Source: a bacterium
GTDB lineage: Bacteria; ARS69
Reading direction: 5' to 3'
NCBI GenBank assembly: GCA_025774865.1
Contig: JALGZO010000209.1
Span: forward strand, 1 to 11,192
Length of the DNA: 11,192 nt
A program made the translations under genes and the position numbers. Each line of letters begins with the position of its first letter. Positions within the stretch are counted from its first letter, which is position 1. This document shows, one piece after another, positions 6,878 through 11,192 of the stretch. Below the pieces are notes generated by a model. It made no database searches. It was not told the DNA's origin and saw only the letters and a list, made by a program, of their open reading frames with translations.

Positions 6878-7027
6878 TCAAAGCTCGAGAACGACGTCGG
6901 ACTTCGGCTTGGAGCAGCAGATGAGAGCCCAACCTTCGTCCGGCGGGTCCAGTGGCTCCTGCCCATACTCCACCTCGCCTTGCTCCAGTGCCGAAGGCGC
7001 GGAGGTCTTCGCCGGAAAGCAAGCCAT
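6878..7027 (-). pseudogene. C-terminal remnant of a plant-type 2Fe-2S ferredoxin
   Basis: On the minus strand a 49-codon frame (ATG 7027, TGA 6878) encodes ALEQGEVEYGQEPLDPPDEG followed by WALICCSKPKSDVVLEL. This matches the C-terminal third of 2Fe-2S ferredoxin domains: the LxxGEV turn, the acidic EPL loop, and the fourth cluster Cys in LxCCxxPxSDVVLEL. The CxxxxCxxC loop that should precede it is degraded: only one Cys (residue 3) is present, with Ala or other residues where ligands should be. A stop codon lies directly before the ATG, there is no ribosome-binding site, and I find no N-terminal half in any frame up to 7144. It therefore cannot bind a cluster as read. Truncation by rearrangement is likely; a sequencing frameshift is less likely because the missing half is not seen nearby. 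Confidence 0.55.
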
Positions 7028-7144
7028 TCAAGGATTTGTGGATCTTGCTGCGTGAATCCCGAGTGCGTTGTACCGTGGCGTTTGTCGGGGGGCGATCGTA
7101 TCCGGAGTCGGGCGGCGCGAGCCAGTGAAGCGCTTAAGGGATCC

Positions 7145-8548
7145 ATGTCGCAACAATTCGACGCCATCGTCATCGGCACCGGTCAGGCCGGTCCGACGCT
7201 CACGAGCCGGCTGGCCGCCGCCGGTCTGAGAGTCGCCGTGATCGAGCGCGATCGCTTCGGCGGATCGTGCGTCAACTACGGATGTACGCCCACGAAGTCG
7301 CTCGTCGCCAGTGCGCGCGCGGCGTGGATGGCGAGACGCGCGTCCGAATACGGCGTCAGGATCGAAGGGTCGATCCACGTCGACATGGAGGCCGTCAAGG
7401 TCCGGAAGGACGCGATCGTCCGCAAGTCCACGGAGGGCCTCGAGCAGTGGCTCAAGGGAATGGACAACGTCACGGTGGTGGAGGGCGACGCCCGTTTCAC
7501 CGGGTCGCGCGCAGTGGAAGTCAATGGGAAGACGGTCGAGGCCGAGAAGATCTTTCTCAATGTCGGCACTCGGGAGAGAGTGCCACCCCTTCCCGGGATT
7601 GATGAGGTCGACTCGTTGACGAGCACGACCATGATGGACGTCGACGCTCTGCCCGAGCACCTCGTGATCGTCGGGGGGAGCTACATCGGGCTCGAGTTCG
7701 GGCAGATGTATCGCCGGTTCGGGAGCGGCGTGACGATCGTCGAGATGGGTCCACGACTGATCGGGCGCGAGGATCCGGATGTTTCGGAAGCGATTCAGGA
7801 CATCCTGGAGAACGAGGGGGTCGAGGTACGCACGTCGGCGGAGTGTGTGACGCTCGCGGGCCGCGACGGAGGCGTGATCGTGAGCGCCGACTGTAGTGGA
7901 GAGCGGGAGGACGTGGAGGGATCGCACGTACTGTTGGCGGTGGGGAGAATTCCGAACACGGATACCCTGGGCCTGGAGGCGGCCGGCATCGAGACGGACG
8001 AGCGCGGCTACGTCGTCGTGGATGATCAGCTGCGCACCAGCGCGCCCGGCGTATGGGCACTCGGCGACTGCAACGGCCAGGGGGCGTTCACGCACACGTC
8101 GTACAACGACTGCGAAATCGTCGCCGCCAACCTCTTGGACGACGATCCCCGGCGGGTCACGGATCGCATCCCCTGTTGCGGGCTGTTCGTCGATCCGCCG
8201 CTGGGCCGCATCGGTATGACCGAGGACCAGGCTCGGGCGACCGGGCGAAGGATTCTGATGGGCAAGCGTCCCATGACCAAGGTGGCGCGGGCCGTCGAGA
8301 AGGGGGAGCCGCACGGGTTCATGAAGGTGCTCGTCGACGCGGATAGCGAGCGCATCTTGGGGGCCGCGATCCTCGGGATCGGGGGAGACGAGGTCGTACA
8401 CTCGATGCTCGACGTGATGTACGCGGACGCCCCCTACACCGTGATCTCTCGCGCGATCCACATTCACCCGACCGTGGCCGAGCTCGTGCCCACGATGCTG
8501 CAGGATCTGCGGGAGCTGGAGGCGAAGGAGGGGACCGCTTCCGTCTGA
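7145..8548 (+). CDS. FAD-dependent class I pyridine nucleotide-disulfide oxidoreductase (often labelled mercuric reductase-like)
   Basis: 467 residues, normal length for the family. FAD-binding VIGTGQAGP (9-17) with Glu34 after the second strand; redox-active disulfide Cys42/Cys47 in GGSCVNYGCTPTK; NAD(P)-binding VIVGGSYIGLEFG (174-186) with acidic Glu200 ending strand 2, which favours NADH; second FAD motif ALGDCN (305-310); dimerisation domain with His441 and Glu446 in IHPTVAE, the active-site dyad of dihydrolipoamide dehydrogenase and glutathione reductase. It lacks the C-terminal Cys pair and the N-terminal metal domain of true MerA. Cys344-Cys345 are adjacent at the start of the interface domain. 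The start follows AAGGGA at a short 3-nt spacing. No lipoyl-enzyme, mer or thioredoxin-like partner is nearby, so the substrate is unknown. FAD/NAD disulfide reductase activity is secure. Confidence 0.95.
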   Translation: MSQQFDAIVIGTGQAGPTLTSRLAAAGLRVAVIERDRFGGSCVNYGCTPTKSLVASARAAWMARRASEYGVRIEGSIHVDMEAVKVRKDAIVRKSTEGLEQWLKGMDNVTVVEGDARFTGSRAVEVNGKTVEAEKIFLNVGTRERVPPLPGIDEVDSLTSTTMMDVDALPEHLVIVGGSYIGLEFGQMYRRFGSGVTIVEMGPRLIGREDPDVSEAIQDILENEGVEVRTSAECVTLAGRDGGVIVSADCSGEREDVEGSHVLLAVGRIPNTDTLGLEAAGIETDERGYVVVDDQLRTSAPGVWALGDCNGQGAFTHTSYNDCEIVAANLLDDDPRRVTDRIPCCGLFVDPPLGRIGMTEDQARATGRRILMGKRPMTKVARAVEKGEPHGFMKVLVDADSERILGAAILGIGGDEVVHSMLDVMYADAPYTVISRAIHIHPTVAELVPTMLQDLRELEAKEGTASV

Positions 8549-8587
8549 CGCGGCCCACGGCAGCCGCGGCCCACGCCAGCCGCGGCC
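8549..8587. repeat. 16-bp GC tandem repeat, 2.4 copies
   Basis: CGCGGCCCACGGCAGC at 8549-8564, then CGCGGCCCACGCCAGC at 8565-8580 (one mismatch), then CGCGGCC. It begins at the base after the oxidoreductase stop codon. Each copy includes or borders a CCGCGG palindrome. It may be replication-slippage material or a weak transcript-end structure. Confidence 0.85.
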
Positions 8588-8671
8588 GTCGAGTGATCAC
8601 GACACGCTCTCATCGCGGGCGGGTCCCGCCGGGTTCTCCGGGAAGGCCTAGAGCGCTCCACCAGAATGCGG

Positions 8672-8808
8672 GATTTTCAGCCTCGCCGCGAGATGGGCTC
8701 GTGGGTAGAATCCTCCGTGGTGAGTCGGTCTCGGGCGGAAGGAGCGTAGGATTCCCCGACGGCCGGAAGGCATGGTGAAGTTCGGTCGTGACCCATCTCG
8801 GGGAAATC
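8672..8808 (+). ncRNA. Possible structured RNA element (nested helices) upstream of the ketoacyl synthase
   Basis: Outer helix GATTTTC (8672-8678) with GGAAATC (8802-8808), continued by a perfect 9-bp helix CGAGATGGG (8689-8697) with CCCATCTCG (8792-8800). Inside is GAATCCTCCG (8708-8717) with CGTAGGATTC (8745-8754), 9 of 10 paired. A further small hairpin with a GGAA loop (GCC 8762-8764, GGC 8769-8771) sits inside CGAC/GTCG (8757-8760, 8785-8788). Together this draws a multi-branched RNA. The single G-U pair in the outer helix favours the plus strand. It matches no riboswitch class I can recognise. Confidence 0.35.
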
Positions 8809-8968
8809 AAGATGACGGACGCAGGGCATTGAAGCGATGAACCGGTGTGTGGCGGCGACTTCTCCCGAACGCTCGAGTCTGCGACGGGAATACGAGAAGG
8901 GGGTCATGGGTCCGGTCGGCTCGAGCTGCCCCTGCGGCGGGCGCTAGGCGCTCCGGTCCAGAGCTTTC

Positions 8969-10051
8969 ATGAGCACGCGAAACCGATCCATCATCGTCGG
9001 AACCGGCAGCCACCTGCCGACGAGAAACGTCCGCAACGCCGACTTCCTCGGGAACGAGTTCTACAACGCGGACGGGGACCGAATCGACCGACCTACCGCG
9101 GAGATCATCCAGAAGTTCGAGGACATCACCGGCATCGCCGAGCGGCGGTGGGTCACCGACGATCTCGTGACCTCCGACATCGCTTCCCTGGCCGCCGAGG
9201 ATGCGCTGCAGTCGGCCGGGATCGACCGGGAGAGTCTCGACCACGTGATCGTCGCCCACAACTTCGGGGACGTTCGCGCGGACAACCGGCGATCCGACTT
9301 CGTCCCGAGCCTTGCCGCCCGCGTGAAGGCGGGGCTGGGAATCGAGAATCCACAAGCGATCTCCTACGATATCCCGTTCGGCTGCCCGGGCTGGCTTCAG
9401 GGCCTGATCCAGGCCGACTGCTTCCTGACCGCGGGCCAAGGGAAGAGAGCTCTCGTGATCGGGGCGGAGACGCTTTCCCGCGTCTCGGATCCCCACGACC
9501 GGGACAGCATGATCTACGCGGACGGCGCCGGCGCGACGATTCTCGAAGCTGTCGCGACCGACGAGCCCGTGGGTGTCCTGTCTCACACCGCGCGCTCCGA
9601 CGCGCTGAAGCACGCCGGCCTGCTGAGCATGGGCCGGTCTTACAACCCGGGATACGTCGATGATGCGTTGTTCCTCAAGATGCGCGGCCACAAGCTGTAC
9701 GAGTACGCGCTGAGAACGTTGCCGCAGGTCATCCAGGACGCCCTCGAGAAGGCGGGTTTGCTCCTCGGAGACGTGAAGAAGGTGCTGCTGCACCAGGCCA
9801 ACGCGAAGATGGACGAAGCGATCGTCAGCCGCCTGTGCAAGCTCTGCGGGGTCGCGACCGTGGCGCCCGAGATCGTCCCGATGACGATCTCCTGGTTGGG
9901 GAACAGCTCCGTCGCGACGCTGCCGACCCTGCTGGATCTACTGATGAAGGGAAGGCTGCCTGATCAGCAGCTGGCGGCCGGAGATCTCGTGGTGTTCGCC
10001 TCCGTCGGCGCAGGAATGAACGCGAACTCGGTGACGTACCGGATGCCCTGA
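8969..10051 (+). CDS. 3-oxoacyl-ACP synthase III (KAS III/FabH-like) family condensing enzyme
   Basis: 360 residues; typical FabH is about 320. The catalytic triad is intact: Cys139 in PFGCPGW, His275 in LLHQANAKMDEAI and Asn312 in WLGNSSVATLPT. The C-terminal ASVGAGMNANSVTYR matches the glycine-rich loop of thiolase-fold synthases. It forms carbon-carbon bonds by Claisen condensation of an acyl-CoA starter with malonyl-ACP, or head-to-head or small-acyl variants in paralogues. Segments such as DDLVTSDIA, VAHNFGDV, AETLSRVSDPHDRDSMIY and PMTISWLGNSS resemble a longer KAS III subgroup common in Bacteroidota. No acpP, fabD, fabG or plsX is adjacent, arguing against the core fatty-acid operon. 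The ribosome-binding site is weak (AGAG before ATG). It follows a 420-bp gap and converges on the next gene. Chemistry is secure; the product is not predictable here. Confidence 0.94.
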   Translation: MSTRNRSIIVGTGSHLPTRNVRNADFLGNEFYNADGDRIDRPTAEIIQKFEDITGIAERRWVTDDLVTSDIASLAAEDALQSAGIDRESLDHVIVAHNFGDVRADNRRSDFVPSLAARVKAGLGIENPQAISYDIPFGCPGWLQGLIQADCFLTAGQGKRALVIGAETLSRVSDPHDRDSMIYADGAGATILEAVATDEPVGVLSHTARSDALKHAGLLSMGRSYNPGYVDDALFLKMRGHKLYEYALRTLPQVIQDALEKAGLLLGDVKKVLLHQANAKMDEAIVSRLCKLCGVATVAPEIVPMTISWLGNSSVATLPTLLDLLMKGRLPDQQLAAGDLVVFASVGAGMNANSVTYRMP

Positions 10052-10099
10052 TCGGGCACGGTTCGCGCGGCGGCCAGAGGCTCGTCCGCTCGTGCGGAG

Positions 10100-10354
10100 C
10101 TAAGAGTCGTCCGCCCGCTTCAACCGGACCCAGAGGCTCTTCGGACCGGTTTCCGGAAACCCCCGCGTGAAAACCTCGAAGACCTCCGGATAGGACTCGA
10201 TCACGCCGCGCACGGCGCGCCTCTCGCCTCCGTGGAGGAATCCCTCCACGGACGTCACGAGCGTCGCACCGTGGGCCACGATCTTCACGATCTCGTCCTT
10301 CACCGCAACCACGAGTTCCTCGTTCATGTCACTGCGCGGAAGCTCCTCCGGCAT
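10100..10354 (-). CDS. Small conserved-looking protein of unknown function, 84 aa
   Basis: I do not recognise a family. A strong ribosome-binding site (GAGGAGG, 6 nt before the ATG at 10354) and a sensible mixed composition support a real gene. The product is soluble, with no signal peptide or membrane segment. It has an acidic helix-like start (EELVVAVKDEIVKIV), a middle SVEGFLHGGE with Gly pairs, a helix-like ERRAVRGVIESYPEVFEVF and a basic end (LWVRLKRADDS). The size and alternation could suit a small alpha/beta or winged-helix fold, but no motif proves it. It is single, minus strand, convergent with the ketoacyl synthase (49 bp between stops) and divergent from the lysine-rich gene. Its coding sequence contains a perfect 10-bp inverted repeat (10229-10252). 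Confidence 0.65.
   Translation of the reverse strand: MPEELPRSDMNEELVVAVKDEIVKIVAHGATLVTSVEGFLHGGERRAVRGVIESYPEVFEVFTRGFPETGPKSLWVRLKRADDS
10229..10252. repeat. Perfect 10-bp inverted repeat inside the 84-aa gene
   Basis: TCCGTGGAGG (10229-10238), 4-nt loop AATC, CCTCCACGGA (10243-10252). It encodes part of SVEGFLHGGE on the minus strand. It may be chance codon structure or an RNA hairpin in the message. Confidence 0.8.
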
Positions 10355-10485
10355 TTCTCGCCTCCTCTGGTGAGACGTCGCCCCGAGAAGCCGCGCACGG
10401 TGGGGCGAGAGTCCCTGATCATACTCGATTGCGACCTGCCACCGGTCGGGTCATCGAAGAATCTCCGCACGAGCCTGAAAGGGGC

Positions 10486-10491
10486 TATATT
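10486..10491 (+). promoter_or_regulatory. Possible -10 box for the lysine-rich small gene
   Basis: TATATT stands out in GC-rich surroundings, 70 nt before the ATG at 10562. No good -35 hexamer lies 16-18 nt upstream, so it would be a weak or activator-dependent promoter, or one read by an alternative sigma factor. Confidence 0.35.
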
Positions 10492-10561
10492 GACGCGTCG
10501 GCCATCGATGCGGGCGTCCCCCCGGCCAGGGGAGAACATCAAACGAGAAAGGACGTACCTG

Positions 10562-10669
10562 ATGGGAGACAAGGGCAAGAAGGACAAGGACAAGGGTCAG
10601 AAGCAGAAGAAGAAGCGGCAGCAGGAAGAAAAGCAGAGGAAGAGCGACAAGCAGCCGAAACCGCGTTAG
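10562..10669 (+). CDS. Lysine-rich 35-residue small protein
   Basis: The peptide is 35 residues with 13 Lys and 3 Arg and no hydrophobic side chain after Met1 apart from two prolines; it begins MGDKGKKDKDKGQKQKKK. Ribosome-binding site AAAGGA lies 8 nt before the ATG. Composition this biased in a frame with its own Shine-Dalgarno and an upstream TATATT box is unlikely to be noise. I recall similar MGDKG...K-rich small proteins in diverse bacteria, without known function. It should be disordered and strongly cationic, so it could bind RNA, DNA or ribosomes; that is inference. It stands alone, 192 bp downstream of the divergent start of the 84-aa gene and 309 bp before nuoA. Confidence 0.7.
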   Translation: MGDKGKKDKDKGQKQKKKRQQEEKQRKSDKQPKPR

Positions 10670-10887
10670 CGAGTGTCCGCCGAGACCGGGCTGGCGTCGG
10701 AGATGGCGGAATCACGATGTCGCGCTGCGCTGGCCAGTCCAGTCGGTCGCTCGAACATCGGCAATCCATGCCTGAGCCTGACGGCGTGCTGTTCGCATAC
10801 GGCGAAGAGCAGGGCGACCGCGCGCTGACCTCGCACCACGCGAGGCGGGATGCGCTCGGACTCGGCCGCCAGGCGGTGTCCGAAAAA

Positions 10888-10926
10888 CCGGAGTGTCGGA
10901 TCCCTTGGCTGGACTCGACAGTCCGG
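10888..10926. promoter_or_regulatory. Operator-like inverted repeat over the nuoA promoter
   Basis: CCGGAGTGTCG (10888-10898) and CGACAGTCCGG (10916-10926) are inverted repeats matching at 10 of 11 positions, with 17 nt between. They flank the -35 box, and the right arm fills the spacer up to the -10 box. A second overlapping palindrome, GGACT-CGAC-AGTCC (10911-10924), lies wholly in the spacer. This is a good position for a repressor or redox regulator. Confidence 0.5.
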
Positions 10927-10932
10927 TATACT
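10905..10932 (+). promoter_or_regulatory. Sigma-70-type promoter of the nuo operon
   Basis: TTGGCT (10905-10910), 16-nt spacer, TATACT (10927-10932). Both hexamers are close to TTGACA/TATAAT. The transcription start would be near 10939, giving a leader of about 40 nt before the nuoA ATG. Confidence 0.7.
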
Positions 10933-10978
10933 GGCGCTCAGTAGCAGTGGCGCGAGGCAAGCTCACCGGAGCCAGGTC

Positions 10979-11192
10979 ATGGATCCGTATCTTCCCATCC
11001 TCCTGGTCTTTGCGGTTGCTCTCATCCTCGCGGGGCTGTTTCTCGGGGTCAGCTTCTGGCTGGGCCCGCGCCGCCCGTCCCCCGAAAAAGAATCGACGTA
11101 TGAGTGCGGCATCCCGCCCCGCAGCTCGACCCAGGTCCGCTTCTTCGTTCGGTTCTTCCTCGTAGCCTTGTTCTTCCTGCTGTTCGATCTCG
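10979..11192 (+). CDS. nuoA: NADH-quinone oxidoreductase subunit A, 3' truncated by the window edge
   Basis: First 71 codons of the NuoA membrane subunit of complex I, which helps form the quinone and proton-translocation interface. ATG at 10979 has GGAG 7 nt upstream. Visible features: N-terminal membrane helix (about 5-27), a cytoplasmic or periplasmic loop with the diagnostic YECGIPP motif containing the conserved loop Cys (the residue exposed in the deactive form of mitochondrial ND3), then RFFVRFFLVALFFLLFDL, the start of the second helix with the conserved FDxE region just cut off. It is the usual first gene of nuo operons; the promoter with operator-like repeats lies directly upstream. 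Identity is secure. Confidence 0.95.
   Translation, partial: MDPYLPILLVFAVALILAGLFLGVSFWLGPRRPSPEKESTYECGIPPRSSTQVRFFVRFFLVALFFLLFDL

Larger units (their letters stand above)
6813..7144. other. Intergenic stretch between the Spy-like gene and the flavin oxidoreductase
   Basis: About 330 bp without an intact, confidently expressed gene. It holds the GC hairpin at 6819-6848 and a minus-strand ferredoxin remnant at 6878-7027. The final 117 bp must carry the leader of the oxidoreductase gene, but I see no convincing -35/-10 pair there. Confidence 0.6.
8549..8968. other. 420-bp intergenic stretch upstream of the ketoacyl synthase
   Basis: It holds the 16-bp tandem repeat, a nested inverted-repeat element (8672-8808) and only short unconvincing reading frames, of which 8837-8947 (36 codons ending in CPCGGR) is the most noticeable. 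I see no clear sigma-70 promoter. It is long for this otherwise tightly packed window, so it may hold a leader RNA or a small RNA gene. Confidence 0.6.
10670..10978. other. 309-bp intergenic stretch before nuoA
   Basis: It contains the nuo promoter and operator-like inverted repeat in its final 95 bp. The rest (10670-10885) shows no ribosome-binding site, no convincing reading frame on either strand and no recognisable RNA gene. Confidence 0.6.

Noticed and set aside
6084-7031. A 315-codon minus-strand frame overlapping the Spy-like gene and the ferredoxin remnant
   Set aside because: It is antisense to the LxxxQ lipoprotein for most of its length and runs through the ferredoxin remnant in the wrong frame; no domain seen.
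7028-8467. A 479-codon minus-strand frame opposite the flavin oxidoreductase, and a 328-codon one (8807-9793) opposite the ketoacyl synthase
   Set aside because: Both mirror well-supported genes, contain runs of His, Arg, Asp and Val typical of antisense GC-rich frames, and have no family motif.
7145-8548. Calling this gene merA
   Set aside because: No C-terminal vicinal Cys pair, no N-terminal heavy-metal domain, no merR/T/P neighbours, and the HPTxxE dyad fits dihydrolipoamide-dehydrogenase-like enzymes.
8618-8630. GGCGGGTCCCGCC palindrome as a terminator
   Set aside because: Only a 5-bp stem with a 3-nt loop is possible and there is no T-tract.
8700-8810. Cobalamin or FMN riboswitch in the structured region
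   Set aside because: Fragments such as GGTGAAG and ATTCCCCGACGG look vaguely similar, but the conserved B12 box (GCCACTG) and the full RFN core are absent.
8855-8875. A third copy of the ACTTCT operator motif upstream of the ketoacyl synthase
   Set aside because: Only ACTTCTCC matches; the ACATTC half and the TAnnGT box are missing.
10085-10098. Small hairpin TCCGC-TCGT-GCGGA between convergent genes as a terminator
   Set aside because: Five base pairs and no T-run on either strand; too weak to call.
10695-10770. tRNA-like start (GGAGATGGCGGAAT) followed by CTCGAAC
   Set aside because: No acceptor-stem partner, no proper anticodon arm and no TTCRANY T-loop at the right distance.

Overview
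The window is a GC-rich chromosomal segment from a diderm (Gram-negative type) bacterium. It encodes lipobox and Tat-type export signals, an OmpR/CpxR-class two-component system and the start of a respiratory complex I operon. I see no transposase, integrase, phage gene, CRISPR array, rRNA or tRNA. I cannot name the phylum. Base composition and gene content would fit Myxococcota-like, Gemmatimonadota-like or Acidobacteriota-like lineages, while the ketoacyl synthase looks closest to versions I know from Bacteroidota.

Layout. Positions 1-771 (+) hold the C-terminal part of the Lon protease with an unusual Arg/Lys-rich tail. It converges, with a 12-bp overlap of the stop ends, on a minus-strand exported M1-like zinc peptidase (760-2478). 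A 134-bp divergent region separates that peptidase from a plus-strand cluster: an outer-envelope lipoprotein (2613-3395), an OmpR-family response regulator (3392-4075), a sensor histidine kinase (4098-5594) and a lipoprotein built from Spy/CpxP-like LxxxQ helices (5691-6812). A 12-bp GC hairpin ends this cluster. A minus-strand 2Fe-2S ferredoxin remnant follows (6878-7027), then a flavin disulfide oxidoreductase (7145-8548). A 420-bp non-coding stretch with a short tandem repeat and nested inverted repeats leads to a KAS III-family ketoacyl synthase (8969-10051). Next are a minus-strand 84-residue unknown protein (10100-10354), a 35-residue lysine-rich protein (10562-10669), and the promoter and start of nuoA (10979 onward), which runs off the window.

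How the genes work together. The most coherent system is 2529-6812. The lipoprotein and regulator overlap by ATGA, the kinase follows after 22 nt, and the same promoter-proximal motif (ACTTCTnCnACATTC, then TAnnGT at identical spacing) precedes both the operon and the Spy/CpxP-like gene. This looks like an autoregulated envelope-stress circuit analogous to CpxR-CpxA-CpxP, with two differences: the Spy/CpxP-like component appears to be three tandem Spy units fused in one lipoprotein, and a CBM9/DOMON-like lipoprotein is built into the operon. All three envelope proteins carry Gly/Arg/Pro-rich low-complexity segments. The divergent exported peptidase may belong to the same response. The remaining genes look like independent housekeeping or accessory units.
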